A DNA stretch of 38,862 nt from positions 33,426 to 72,287 of the forward strand of contig DDGE01000039.1 of NCBI GenBank assembly GCA_002337545.1, written 5' to 3'. Made by a program: the position numbers and the translations under genes. Below the pieces are notes generated by a model, which was given only the letters and a program-made list of their open reading frames with translations, was not told the DNA's origin and ran no database searches. Shown here piece after piece: positions 6,855-15,493 of the stretch. Numbering within the stretch: position 1 is the stretch's first letter; each line of letters begins with the position of its first letter. This DNA is from Phycisphaerales bacterium UBA1910. GTDB lineage: Bacteria; Planctomycetota; Phycisphaerae; Phycisphaerales; UBA1924.

Positions 6855-7232
6855 TTATCCGCTTTTTTTCATGTGTTCAACAGCGCGCTCATGCTCCCGC
6901 TGTCTTTCTTCGAGTTCGATCAACTGCTGTGGCCTTTGGGGCCTTGGACGATTCGATTTGTATTTCACGGCGAACTCGTGGATGCAGATTTCGCCGACCG
7001 TGCCTAGCACGCGTCCGATGATTGTGCAAATGAGCATCGCGATCATGGCTCGTATCAGGATGACATGGCCGGGATTCTGTGCAAGCAAGCCGATTATGCA
7101 TGAAAGCATGAATGCGACGAGCCCGAGCACCCCCGAGATGAGGGATGCGGGTATATCCGCCAGATACTCTCGCGGATCCGCAAGCGGGTTTTCCTCGGAG
7201 AGGAAATCGTAATCGCTCTTTGATTCTGGCAT
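6855..7232 (-). CDS. Two-span membrane protein of unknown function in the flagellar cluster
   Basis: A 125-aa protein with a GAAGAG ribosome binding site before the ATG at 7232. An acidic N-terminus (PESKSDYDFLSEENPLADP) is followed by two hydrophobic segments at about residues 29-51 (LISGVLGLVAFMLSCIIGLL) and 57-80 (VILIRAMIAMLICTIIGRVL). A short EICIHEFAVKYKSNRP segment and a charged helical C-terminus (ELEERQREHERAVEHMKK) complete it. Both tails are probably cytoplasmic. I recognise no family. Its place between flhG and fliA, on the same strand and behind a sigma-54-like promoter, suggests a flagellar role such as assembly or regulation at the pole; that is inference. Confidence 0.75.
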   Translation of the reverse strand: MPESKSDYDFLSEENPLADPREYLADIPASLISGVLGLVAFMLSCIIGLLAQNPGHVILIRAMIAMLICTIIGRVLGTVGEICIHEFAVKYKSNRPRPQRPQQLIELEERQREHERAVEHMKKSG

Positions 7233-7326
7233 CGTTGCTCTCTTCCATCGACTCGATTCCCTACACAGTTGAACCCTGAGTAGGTATCAGCGCAGATCAT
7301 GCGCATGTCAGTGCATTGAGCGATGT

Positions 7327-7342
7327 CGCAAATATCGCGCCA
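7327..7342 (-). promoter_or_regulatory. Candidate sigma-54 promoter upstream of the 125-aa membrane protein
   Basis: The minus strand reads TGGCGCG-ATAT-TTGCG, with the invariant GG and GC dinucleotides separated by exactly 10 bases. It differs from the sigma-54 consensus TGGCACG-N4-TTGCW at two positions. It lies 47 bases after the flhG stop and about 95 bases before the ATG at 7232. The NtrC-type activator encoded at 31682-33190 would be the natural partner. Confidence 0.5.
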
Positions 7343-7389
7343 GTCTGCGGATGTGCAGCAAATGGGGATAAGCGAGCGAGCGTTGTGGA

Positions 7390-8379
7390 TCAACGGCCGA
7401 AGAATCGTCGCTTCGGCGCCGCGGTGGCTCGGCCTTCGATCCCAAGCCAATCGATGAGGGATGCCGCGAGTTCTGCCATGTCGCGCGAGGCACTGCTCTT
7501 GGGCGACTCGATCATGTAGGGTGTACGCGCCTTGATCGCCTTCACAACTTTCTTGTCCTTACGGACATAGCCAATCATGGGGAGCCCATACCCGAGGAAG
7601 CGATCACAGACTCCGGAGATCCGGGCGTGAACTGTGTTCGCTTCTTTCTCGTTCACCGCTTGGTTCACGATCAACGCAAGGGTCGGGACACGCGCGTCGG
7701 GGTCTTCGTGCTGACGAGTGACGAGGACCTTGATGAGTGCGTACGCATCGGCGATGCTCGTGGGCTCTGGCGTTGCCACGATCAGGCACGCGTCCGCGGC
7801 ATCAATGAACGCGGTCACGCTCGGGCCAAGCCCGGCGCTGGTATCGATCATGATGACATCATTGGATTCGTGAAGATCATTGAGGCGGTTGAGCAGCACG
7901 CGCCGCTCGGCGTCGTCCAGTTCTCCAACGCGTCCGATGCCAACGGAACCCGGGATAAGGCGGAACCCGCCCGGGGCATCGATCGCGAGATCTTCGAGTG
8001 AGAAATCCTCCCCCACCGCTGATTCAAGACGGGCTTTGGGCATCAGCCCGCAGAGCACATCCGCGTTGGCGAGCCCGAGATCCGCGTCGAGAAGAATGGC
8101 TCGGCGGTTGTGCTTGGCGAGCGCGATGGACAGGTTGACAGAGGTCGTTGTTTTACCGACGCCACCTTTCCCCGATGCGATCGCGACAACCGGGATCCGC
8201 CGAGCGGGCGGGGTGAATCGACGATCGTTTGGATCGATCTGATTCTGGTTCTGACTTTGTTGTTGATCACTCTGTTCGAGCGAGCTGACAAGATCACGCA
8301 GGCGCGAGGCTTGATCCTCGGAACCGGTGTTCTGGTGGGTAGGGTTATTTGAGTCCTGTGCCGACACAACCTGGCTCAT
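7390..8379 (-). CDS. flhG: Flagellar number regulator FlhG (MinD-like ATPase)
   Basis: A 329-aa MinD/ParA-type ATPase. The start at 8379 overlaps the flhF stop as ATGA, with GAGGAAAA upstream, so translation is probably coupled to flhF. A Gln/Asn-rich linker (residues 35-50) precedes the ATPase core: the deviant Walker A SGKGGVGKTTT (70-79, Lys71 and Lys76), switch region LLDADLGLANADVLCGL and ...VIMIDTSAGLG. FlhG (FleN/YlxH) antagonises FlhF to limit flagellar number and, in many bacteria, interacts with FliN/FliM or sigma-54 activators. The N-terminal extension of about 60 residues is longer than the short DQAxxLR helix in other FlhGs, but EDQASRLRDLVSS at 21-33 is recognisable as that helix, which stimulates the FlhF GTPase. 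Confidence 0.92.
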   Translation of the reverse strand: MSQVVSAQDSNNPTHQNTGSEDQASRLRDLVSSLEQSDQQQSQNQNQIDPNDRRFTPPARRIPVVAIASGKGGVGKTTTSVNLSIALAKHNRRAILLDADLGLANADVLCGLMPKARLESAVGEDFSLEDLAIDAPGGFRLIPGSVGIGRVGELDDAERRVLLNRLNDLHESNDVIMIDTSAGLGPSVTAFIDAADACLIVATPEPTSIADAYALIKVLVTRQHEDPDARVPTLALIVNQAVNEKEANTVHARISGVCDRFLGYGLPMIGYVRKDKKVVKAIKARTPYMIESPKSSASRDMAELAASLIDWLGIEGRATAAPKRRFFGR

Positions 8380-9893
8380 CCGTTTTCCTCGTCTCTGCTG
8401 AGCACGGCGTCCGGGCCGTCGAGTACGCATCGTGCCAATCGGTCGGCGCGGGCGGGCTCTAGATCGTCGGGGACTTCCTGTCCCACGGTCACAAAGCTCA
8501 ACGGGAGACCGATGCGATCACACAGACCCGCGATCGGGCCGGTGGTGACTGCCTCATCGAGCTTGGTAAGGATACACCTGTCAGGGCCCAGAGCACGGAA
8601 TCGCTCCGCGGTCTTTCTCATGACATTTTCCCCAACCGTCGTGGAGAGCACCAGATGGGTCTCATCGGGCGACGCAACGGTGGCAAACTGGGCAAGTTCT
8701 TCGATCCGTGACAGGTTGTTCTGCGAACGCCCGGCGGTATCGATAATGATGATGTCGCGATGGTGGAGCTCATCGATCGCGTCCTTCATTTCCTCAGGGG
8801 TGTTCGCCACCCGGAGCGGGAGTCCGATGATCCCGGCGTAGGTCTTGAGTTGGTCTACGGCGGCGATGCGGTAGGTGTCCGAGGTGATGAGCCCAACCTT
8901 TTTATGATGACGGAGTTTGTATGTGGCTGCGAGCTTCGCGACGGTCGTCGTCTTTCCCACGCCCGTAGGTCCGACCAGAGCGATGATCCGTGGACGCGAG
9001 GTTGTGGCGTGGTGATCGATGTTCAGGAGTGACTCGGATCGAGTACGGATTGTCTGCTCAATCTCTCTCAGCAGGGCCTGGCGCACCACGATCGGGTCGT
9101 GCAGCTCGGACTTGTCGAGCCGATCGCGGACAGTACCCACGAGATGGTCCGCCATCTCCGCGCTGACATCATTGTCCATCATCTTTTTGTAGAGCGCGAA
9201 CAAGGGGGCGGGCATCTCGCCCGTTGGGAGCGCATTTGAACCGGTGCCGGTGTTCACCGCAACAGCGGTCTTTCGGGTCGACTCGAGCACCTGTCCCATC
9301 ATCTTCTGCATGGACTCGAGCTGGGCTCGGAGCTGCGCGTTTTCGTCTGTTTGCTCTTGTTGCGGCTCCGGTGCTTGAACCGGTTTGGTAGGCGCGGCCG
9401 GTGTTTCGGGCCGATCTCGCAGAGGTTTGAGTGGTTTGGGCATCCTTGATTCTGGTGCGGGACGCTTGGGCGGACGCGGGGTGTCTGCTCCGAACAATGC
9501 ATCACGACCATTGAGTCCGCGCTCGTCCTCTTGCTGCTCAACTGCGGTAGAGGATGTAGCTGGTGCCGTCCCCCCTGTTTCTGAGTTTGCTTCTGAGGCG
9601 ATGCGCTGACGCGTCACGGTGCGGCCACGGCGAACGACAATCTCTGCCTCGTGTTCTTGGGGCACACTTCGGGGCTTCGTCTCGACCTGCGGCATGGGTC
9701 TCGTTTGTCGAGGCCTGGCGTTCTGGGCAGGAGATGAAGCGGTGATCTCGACCATGTTCTTGCCGCCGAGACCGAGCCACGACCCGACGCGATAGCTCCT
9801 GGTGTGCAGGATCATGGCATCTTTGCCGAGTTCTTTGCGGACCTGCGCAAGCGCTTGGGCCATTGTTTCCGCGGTATAGGTTTTGAGTTTCAT
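8376..9893 (-). CDS. flhF: Flagellar SRP-like GTPase FlhF
   Basis: A 505-aa GTPase that sets the site of flagellar assembly. The ATG at 9893 (MKLKTYTAETM) is preferred over the upstream start because AGGA precedes it and FlhF proteins begin this way. An N-terminal basic/helical part (1-50) is followed by a long Pro/Glu/Gln-rich linker (about 55-190), a coiled segment, and the NG GTPase domain from about residue 225: P-loop GPTGVGKT at 308-315, SDTYRIAAVDQLKTYA, IIIIDTAGRS (Asp385) and LTKLDEA (443-448). It lies 154 bases after flhA and overlaps flhG by 4 bases. Family membership is clear; a polar flagellum is suggested by the flhFG pair but not proven. Confidence 0.94.
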   Translation of the reverse strand: MKLKTYTAETMAQALAQVRKELGKDAMILHTRSYRVGSWLGLGGKNMVEITASSPAQNARPRQTRPMPQVETKPRSVPQEHEAEIVVRRGRTVTRQRIASEANSETGGTAPATSSTAVEQQEDERGLNGRDALFGADTPRPPKRPAPESRMPKPLKPLRDRPETPAAPTKPVQAPEPQQEQTDENAQLRAQLESMQKMMGQVLESTRKTAVAVNTGTGSNALPTGEMPAPLFALYKKMMDNDVSAEMADHLVGTVRDRLDKSELHDPIVVRQALLREIEQTIRTRSESLLNIDHHATTSRPRIIALVGPTGVGKTTTVAKLAATYKLRHHKKVGLITSDTYRIAAVDQLKTYAGIIGLPLRVANTPEEMKDAIDELHHRDIIIIDTAGRSQNNLSRIEELAQFATVASPDETHLVLSTTVGENVMRKTAERFRALGPDRCILTKLDEAVTTGPIAGLCDRIGLPLSFVTVGQEVPDDLEPARADRLARCVLDGPDAVLSRDEENG

Positions 9894-10004
9894 AAGCCGT
9901 CCTGGCAATCGCTGGTATGGGACAGAGCATGGGCCGAATCACCCAAATCCGGACACCGAAAGGGGTATGGTATTACTGTACCCGCTGTCTGTGTGGGATA
10001 CCAC

Positions 10005-10031
10005 CACACCTTGTGTTGTGCATAAGGTGTG
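10005..10031 (-). other. Hairpin in the flhA-flhF spacer
   Basis: CACACCTT (10005-10012) and AAGGTGTG (10024-10031) form a perfect 8-bp stem with an 11-base loop, 16 bases after the flhA stop. No T-run follows on the minus strand, so it is not a strong terminator. It may protect the 3' end of flhA mRNA or partly uncouple flhF. The rest of the 154-base spacer shows no clear promoter. Confidence 0.45.
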
Positions 10032-10047
10032 CATTGCAGATGTCGTG

Positions 10048-12219
10048 TCAGGACGCGACGGGGGTTGCCACCTGCTGAGATTGATTCTGCTGGCCGAGCG
10101 GCTCGATCAGTGCGAGTGATTCGACATCGATCCCTGGGACGATCTCGTTGTACCCAAGTACTGCAACTGCAGGAACATGCGGCTCGATGACCTGCCATAC
10201 TGCCTGCCGGACCTGAGGCGATGCGATCACCACGGGCATCCCCCCCGCCATCGTGACTTGCTGGAGCCCTGTGCTGATCTGAGTCGCGATCTCTCGTGCG
10301 ACCCGAGCTGGCATATTCATGGTTGTTCCCTGCGCACCACGGTCAATATACGCGTTGATCTGGTCCTCAAGATTCGGATCGAGGGTGACACAAAGCAGTC
10401 GCTGCCCACCATTTTCGTCTGTTGATGCGTACATCGCGCAGATTGTCCTGCGGAGACCGTTGCGGACATACTCAACAAGAACATCCAGATCCTTCGTCTT
10501 TGTGCCCCAATCCGCGAGTGTTTCAAGCACGCATTCCATATCGCGTATGGGCACACGCTCACGCAAGAGCGATTGAAGGATCTTCTGGAGTTCCCCAGTT
10601 TTGATGACCGCGGGGATGGTCTCCTCAACGAGCTTCCCGGCTTTCTCTTTGAGCCCCTCGAGGAGATTATTCACTTCCTCACGCGTGAGAAGTTCATCTG
10701 CGTAAGTCTTCACGAGTTCTGTGATGTGCGTTGCGAGCACACTCGTCGGGTCCACGACGGTGTAGTTGAGCGCCTCGGCACGCTGACGCTGCTGCCCATC
10801 GATCCACATCGCATCGAGCCCGAACGCCGGTTCCTTCGTGGGGATGCCATCGATCTGCTGTGATACAAGCCCGGAATCCATCGCGAGAAGTTTTCCAGGT
10901 TCGACAGAACCATTCGCAACGGTATTGCCTCGGATTTTGACATTGTACTCACCGGGTGAAAGCTGCATGTTGTCGCGGATACGCACCGGCGGCATCACAA
11001 GCCCCAGCTCGACCGCGAGTTGGCGTCGAACCGCACTGATTCGATCGAGCAGATCCCCGCCCTGGCTTGTATCGATCAGCGGGACAAGCCCGTATCCAAC
11101 TTCAAGCTCGAGCACATCAACTTTGAGCAGGTCTTCGATAGGAGGCGGTTCCGGAGCGCTGGATGGAGCGTGTGCGATCTCTTCTTCGAGCGCCTGCTGG
11201 GCTTTGGATCTGGTCGTCCGCATCATCCCGTACCCGATCGCACCGATCCCAATACCCGTGACAAGCAAGGGGAGCGTGGGCAATGGAGTGAATGCGAGTA
11301 CGCCGAGGAATCCGGAGGTGATCAGCAACCCCATCGGCTGGGCGGTGAGTTGGGATGTGAGCTCGGTCCCAAGGTTGTTCTTATCACCCGATCTGGTCAC
11401 GATGAGCGCTGCGGCCATCGAGATGATGAAGCTCGGAACCTGGGATGTGAGCCCATCGCCAATGGTGAGGCGGGTAAACACCTCCGCGGTCTGCCCCGCG
11501 GGCCAACCACGATCGATCGTGCCCACGGCGAAACCGCCGAGGATATTGACGGCGGTGATAATGATGCCCGCGATTGCGTCGCCCTTGACGAACTTGGATG
11601 CACCGTCCATCGCTCCATAGAAGTCTGCTTCGCGCCCGATCTCATCGCGTCGAGATCGGGCTTGATCCTCAGAGATCATGCCATTGGCGAGTTCTGCGTC
11701 GATCGCCATCTGCTTGCCGGGCATCGCGTCGAGCGTGAAGCGTGCCGCGACTTCCGCGATCCGCCCCGCACCTTTCGTGATGACCATGAACTGCACGATC
11801 ATCAGGATCGAGAAGATGATGACACCGACGAAGAGCGAGTCGCCCGCGACGAAGCTCCCGAAGGCGCTGATCACTCGGCCCGCGACGCCCATCGCCTGCT
11901 CTGGGCTCGAGGCGTCCGCGGTCAGAATAAGCCGAGTCGATGCGATATTGAGCACGAGCCGCAAGAGCGTTGTCGCGAGCAGAAGTGAGGGAAAAACTGA
12001 GAACTCGAGTGGGCGACGCATGTAGAGCGTGGTGAGGAGCACGATCACGCCCAGCGAGATATTGATGGAGATGAGGACATCGAGCATCGCCGGGGGGAGC
12101 GGCACGAGCAGCACCCCGAGCAGCATCACGAACCCGATGGGTACGATGACCCCTTTCGCATCGGCGATTCTGAGCACCCATGCGGGGAGCGCGATCGAGT
12201 TGGACTGGTTTTCAGCCAA
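10048..12219 (-). CDS. flhA: Flagellar type III export gate protein FlhA
   Basis: FlhA is the large export-gate subunit: a membrane ion channel with a cytoplasmic domain that docks chaperone-substrate complexes. The 723-aa product is close to the usual 690-710. The N-terminal half contains eight or so membrane segments (PIGFVMLLGVLLVPLPPAML, ISINISLGVIVLLTTLYMRR) and the FHIPEP signature region (TLLRLVLNIASTRLIL, about residues 84-100), followed by the cytoplasmic domain from about residue 345 (EPPPIEDLLKVDVLELEVGY). The start is TTG at 12219, with AGGAGG 10 bases upstream, which is slightly long. It follows flhB by 52 bases in an export-gate block. The extreme C-terminus is Gln-rich. Confidence 0.96.
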   Translation of the reverse strand: MAENQSNSIALPAWVLRIADAKGVIVPIGFVMLLGVLLVPLPPAMLDVLISINISLGVIVLLTTLYMRRPLEFSVFPSLLLATTLLRLVLNIASTRLILTADASSPEQAMGVAGRVISAFGSFVAGDSLFVGVIIFSILMIVQFMVITKGAGRIAEVAARFTLDAMPGKQMAIDAELANGMISEDQARSRRDEIGREADFYGAMDGASKFVKGDAIAGIIITAVNILGGFAVGTIDRGWPAGQTAEVFTRLTIGDGLTSQVPSFIISMAAALIVTRSGDKNNLGTELTSQLTAQPMGLLITSGFLGVLAFTPLPTLPLLVTGIGIGAIGYGMMRTTRSKAQQALEEEIAHAPSSAPEPPPIEDLLKVDVLELEVGYGLVPLIDTSQGGDLLDRISAVRRQLAVELGLVMPPVRIRDNMQLSPGEYNVKIRGNTVANGSVEPGKLLAMDSGLVSQQIDGIPTKEPAFGLDAMWIDGQQRQRAEALNYTVVDPTSVLATHITELVKTYADELLTREEVNNLLEGLKEKAGKLVEETIPAVIKTGELQKILQSLLRERVPIRDMECVLETLADWGTKTKDLDVLVEYVRNGLRRTICAMYASTDENGGQRLLCVTLDPNLEDQINAYIDRGAQGTTMNMPARVAREIATQISTGLQQVTMAGGMPVVIASPQVRQAVWQVIEPHVPAVAVLGYNEIVPGIDVESLALIEPLGQQNQSQQVATPVAS

Positions 12220-12249
12220 CGGTTCGGTGCCTCCTGCACCTGTTTATGA

Positions 12250-12264
12250 GTGACATCCTGTCAC
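12250..12264. other. Small inverted repeat in the flhB-flhA spacer
   Basis: GTGACA TCC TGTCAC, a perfect 6-bp stem with a 3-base loop, just after the flhB stop and before the flhA ribosome binding site. Its significance is uncertain. Confidence 0.3.
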
Positions 12265-12271
12265 CGATAGG

Positions 12272-13393
12272 TTACACCCCTGCGGGTGTGTTTGCACGCG
12301 ATTGGTCTCGCGTTTGTCGTTCGAACTTCTGTTGGGCCCGGGTATCGATCCTGTAGACATATGCGAGCAGTTCCGCCACCGCTTCATAGTGCTCGATGGG
12401 GATCTCCTGCCCGACATCTGTCCCCCAGTAGAGCGCTCGCGCCAATGGTGGGCGTTCAACAATCGGAACCTCGTTTTGGCGAGCGAGTTGACGAATGCGA
12501 AATGCGATCAGATCAGCGCCTTTCGCCGTCACCCGCGGCGCCCCCATCGTGTCCGGGTCGTACTTGATCGCAACGGAAAAGTGCGTGGGGTTCGTCACGA
12601 TGACATCCGCATCCGGTACGGCTTTCCCAATCTGCTGCATCACGATCTCGCGGGCCATCTGACGATGCTTGCCTTTCATCAGCGGATCGCCCTCCATCGT
12701 CTTGCGTTCGTCCTTGACCTCCTGCTTGGTCATCCGCAGGTCCTTGGTGTGCTGCCAACGCTGATAGATGTAATCGATCAGAGCGATGAAAATGAGCAGC
12801 AGAACGAGGACCATGGCCAGCATGAAGATCAGCCGGAGCACCTCGATGAGCGCGATTGCGGGCGTGAGCTTGGGCATCGCGGCGATCGAATCCAGGTTCG
12901 CGACGATGAATAGGGTCGAGACGGTGGCCATCGCCGTGAGTTTGAGTGAGTTCACGACCGTTTTCACCAACGCACGGACTCCGAGGATCCGCTTGATTCC
13001 TGCGAGAGGAGAGAGTTTGCTCAGCTTTGGCCGGATGGGCTCAGCCGAGATCAACCACCCGACCTGGATAAAGTTTGCAATGTACGCAACGATCGCTGCC
13101 AGCACCATGATCGGGAGAAGCACCACAATCGCGTCGTACGCGACAATCTTCACCGCGGCAGCGATGCTATCGGTGGACCGGATATCCGCCGCGATCTCAC
13201 CGCTCAGGGCTTTTCGGAGAATGCGGTCAAACATCGCCGCGACGCTGGAGCCAAGCACCACGAAGATGAGCAACGCCCCAAGGAGCGTGATCGCCCCGGA
13301 AAGATCCTGGCTTTTCGGGACCTGCCCTCGCTGGCGCGCCTGATCGAGCTTGCGTGCCGTCGGGTCCTCAGTACGCTCACCAAGATCATCCAT
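12272..13393 (-). CDS. flhB: Flagellar export switch protein FlhB
   Basis: FlhB is the export-gate subunit that switches substrate specificity from rod/hook to filament. The 373-aa product starts at ATG 13393 (MDDLGERTEDPTARKLDQAR), with AGGAG five bases upstream; the RTEDPT...K..AR start is typical. Four membrane segments follow, then the cytoplasmic domain with the autocleavage motif NPTH at residues 268-271 (cleavage between Asn and Pro), followed by FSVAIKYDPDTMGAPRV. Its first 8 bases overlap the end of fliR, suggesting coupled translation. FliK, encoded upstream in the cluster, is the expected partner in length control. Confidence 0.96.
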   Translation of the reverse strand: MDDLGERTEDPTARKLDQARQRGQVPKSQDLSGAITLLGALLIFVVLGSSVAAMFDRILRKALSGEIAADIRSTDSIAAAVKIVAYDAIVVLLPIMVLAAIVAYIANFIQVGWLISAEPIRPKLSKLSPLAGIKRILGVRALVKTVVNSLKLTAMATVSTLFIVANLDSIAAMPKLTPAIALIEVLRLIFMLAMVLVLLLIFIALIDYIYQRWQHTKDLRMTKQEVKDERKTMEGDPLMKGKHRQMAREIVMQQIGKAVPDADVIVTNPTHFSVAIKYDPDTMGAPRVTAKGADLIAFRIRQLARQNEVPIVERPPLARALYWGTDVGQEIPIEHYEAVAELLAYVYRIDTRAQQKFERQTRDQSRANTPAGV

Positions 13394-14180
13394 GTGCGCT
13401 CCTGGAGAAGCTCTGGACCCATTCCTGAACAAGCGTCAAAACAGAGAGGATCTCGTCACCGGCTACGGTCCCGATGATTCCAATTAGCAGCATCAGGGTC
13501 GTGAGCCCTGTGATGATCTGGATCGCGAAACCGATGCTCATGATGTTGATCTGCGGCATGGTTTTCATAATGAACCCCATCGCGATAAGGAGCATCGAGA
13601 TCACGCCGAGGATCGGTGACGCCACGCGAAGTGCGAGTTCGAAACCGGAGTTGATGACATCAATCAGCAGATTGAGCGGCGTATCCGCGATGGTAAAGGT
13701 CCCGGACCCGATCGTGTGGAATGAATCCGCAAGGGTCACGAAGACGATCTCAAATCCACCGACCCCGATGTAAATAAAGATACTGAGATAGAAGAGGAGT
13801 TGCCCGATCACGCTTGAGTTTGTGTCGAGTTCGGGGTTGAAAGACTCTGCCAATGAGAGTCCCATCTGATATCCCATCATGTACCCACCCATCTGGATCG
13901 CCACCATGGGTATGCCCATGATCAACCCGAGGACGACCCCGATCAGCAACTCAGAGAACATGAGCGGGACGAGTTGGGTGAGTGTTACATCGAGCGGTAT
14001 CGCCATGGAGGGGACGAATGGATACACCGCAAGCGCGAATGAAAAAGCGAGGAGCGTCTTGAATGAGCGCGGGATGCTCTGACTCGTGAGCAAGGGAGTA
14101 AAGAGGAACACGCCCGTGATTCTGGTCAGGACCAGCATGAACGGGAACGCGTGCGTCAGGATGGGCGTAAAGTCGGGCAT
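13386..14180 (-). CDS. fliR: Flagellar export gate protein FliR
   Basis: FliR forms the FliPQR export pore with FliP and FliQ. The 264-aa, strongly hydrophobic protein matches the family length. The ATG at 14180 is chosen over an in-frame TTG at 14195 because a G-rich ribosome binding site (GGGGGG) sits directly before it. Typical FliR features are LVLTRITGVFLFTPLL near the N-terminus, LLIGVVLGLIMGIPMVAIQMGG in the middle and QINIMSIGFAIQI near the C-terminus. It begins 15 bases after fliQ ends and overlaps flhB by 8 bases. Confidence 0.95.
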   Translation of the reverse strand: MPDFTPILTHAFPFMLVLTRITGVFLFTPLLTSQSIPRSFKTLLAFSFALAVYPFVPSMAIPLDVTLTQLVPLMFSELLIGVVLGLIMGIPMVAIQMGGYMMGYQMGLSLAESFNPELDTNSSVIGQLLFYLSIFIYIGVGGFEIVFVTLADSFHTIGSGTFTIADTPLNLLIDVINSGFELALRVASPILGVISMLLIAMGFIMKTMPQINIMSIGFAIQIITGLTTLMLLIGIIGTVAGDEILSVLTLVQEWVQSFSRSAHG

Positions 14181-14195
14181 CGCCCCCCCGGTCAA

Positions 14196-14453
14196 TCAGA
14201 AGAGTTGGAGCATCTCGGCTGTGAACACGATGATCGATCCGATGATCCACGGGAGCAGGAGAATCGCGATCGCAATCACCCCAACGATTTTGGGCACGAA
14301 GGTCAGGGTCTGGTCCTGAATCGAGGTGATCGACTGGAACAAGCTGATCAGCAGCCCGATCAGCATCCCGGCCATGAGCAACGGCACGGCGATTTTGAGT
14401 GTCACCATGAGCGTTTGCCGGATCAGTTCGATCGATGACTCGTCATACTGCAT
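14196..14453 (-). CDS. fliQ: Flagellar export gate protein FliQ
   Basis: An 85-aa protein with two membrane segments (IAVPLLMAGMLIGLLISLFQ and IVGVIAIAILLLPWIIGSII), the standard layout of FliQ, a small subunit of the export pore. Three in-frame ATGs occur (14465, 14459, 14453). The last is chosen because GGAG lies six bases before it and MQYDESSIELIRQTL matches the usual FliQ start. Conserved SITSIQDQTLTFVPKI is present between the two segments. Its start lies inside fliP: the overlap is 31 bases in a different frame. Confidence 0.95.
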   Translation of the reverse strand: MQYDESSIELIRQTLMVTLKIAVPLLMAGMLIGLLISLFQSITSIQDQTLTFVPKIVGVIAIAILLLPWIIGSIIVFTAEMLQLF

Positions 14454-15493
14454 CGCCATCTCCATGGGTTTGGTTCTTTGAGTTCAAGCGCGGGGTTAGC
14501 GCCGGGTTCGCGGATTCTCACGATGAGCATGATCGGGAGAAGCATCGCCGTTGTGGCGCTGGCTCGGACCGCGTCTCCCTCTCTCACAAAGCTCTCGAGC
14601 AGAGACCCGACAATAAGCGACCATCCATCGACCATGACAAACAGCATGAGCTTGAACGGCAACGAGATCAACACCGGCGGGAGCATCATCATGCTCATGG
14701 AGATCAGCAGCGACGCGATCACCATGTCAATCACGAGGAAAGGCAGGTATACCCTGAAACCCATCAGGAATGACACCTTGAGCTCGGACAGCATGTATGC
14801 AGGGATCAAGGAGATCGTGGAGACATCGGAGCGTTTGATCTTCTCGGGCTCGCTTGTGTCTATGCCTTGGTAGTTGAGGATCATAAAGAGACTCGACCAG
14901 TTGTCTGTTGCCTCGATCTGATCGAACATGAAATCCCGCATCGGGGTTGAAGCGCGATCCCAGAGCACATCGACATCAGATATCTGGCCGTTCTGATACG
15001 GGACGACTGCTTCGTTCCAGATCCGATCAACCGTGGGCTTCATCACGAGCGCTGTCATGAACAATGCGAGCCCGGTGATGACCTGCGCCGGAGGCAGTGA
15101 CTGGGTACCCATCGCCTGCCGGAGTAAGGCGAGAACAACCATAATGCGCACAAAGCTTGTGGTCATCAGCATGACCGATGGCACGAGCGCAATGACCGTG
15201 AGCAGCAGCATAATGTTGAGCGCAACGGAAATCCCGCCCTCGCTCTGGGCACTGCTGCCGCCTTGAATCGCGTTCCCGGTGTTGCTGGCCCCTTGTATCA
15301 GATTCCCCGCGTCTCGAAGAACGGTGAGCGGGTTGATATCCTCGCCGCCTCCTCCGAGCACACCCACCAAGTCGGAACCCGCTCCAGAGTCGCTGAATGA
15401 GGGAACCGCAGGACCAAGACCCTGCGCACTCGCAACGCTGCCGGCGAGCAGCAGCGTCACAAACGAGACCAGGATGAGCGTGGCTCGGCTCAT
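14423..15493 (-). CDS. fliP: Flagellar export gate protein FliP
   Basis: A 356-aa protein, longer than usual FliP (about 245-260). It has a cleavable-looking signal peptide (residues 1-23, ending ASA before Gln24), a Gly/Ser-rich periplasmic extension (about 24-85), then the conserved core: LNIMLLLTVIALVPSVMLMTTSFVRI, LLRQAMGTQSLPPAQVITGLALFMTALVM, ELKVSFLMGFRVYLPFLVIDMVIA and MMMLPPVLISLPFKLMLFVMVDGW. A tail of about 29 residues follows the last membrane segment (REPGANPALELKEPNPWRWR), its final part read out of frame over the fliQ start. Its start overlaps the fliO stop by 4 bases (ATGA). FliP forms the export pore with FliQ and FliR. Confidence 0.96.
   Translation of the reverse strand: MSRATLILVSFVTLLLAGSVASAQGLGPAVPSFSDSGAGSDLVGVLGGGGEDINPLTVLRDAGNLIQGASNTGNAIQGGSSAQSEGGISVALNIMLLLTVIALVPSVMLMTTSFVRIMVVLALLRQAMGTQSLPPAQVITGLALFMTALVMKPTVDRIWNEAVVPYQNGQISDVDVLWDRASTPMRDFMFDQIEATDNWSSLFMILNYQGIDTSEPEKIKRSDVSTISLIPAYMLSELKVSFLMGFRVYLPFLVIDMVIASLLISMSMMMLPPVLISLPFKLMLFVMVDGWSLIVGSLLESFVREGDAVRASATTAMLLPIMLIVRIREPGANPALELKEPNPWRWRCSMTSHRSN

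Noticed and set aside
11020..11988. A 322-codon plus-strand open frame inside flhA
   Set aside because: It is antisense to flhA, with a charged, low-complexity translation (many Asp, Arg, His) typical of a shadow frame.
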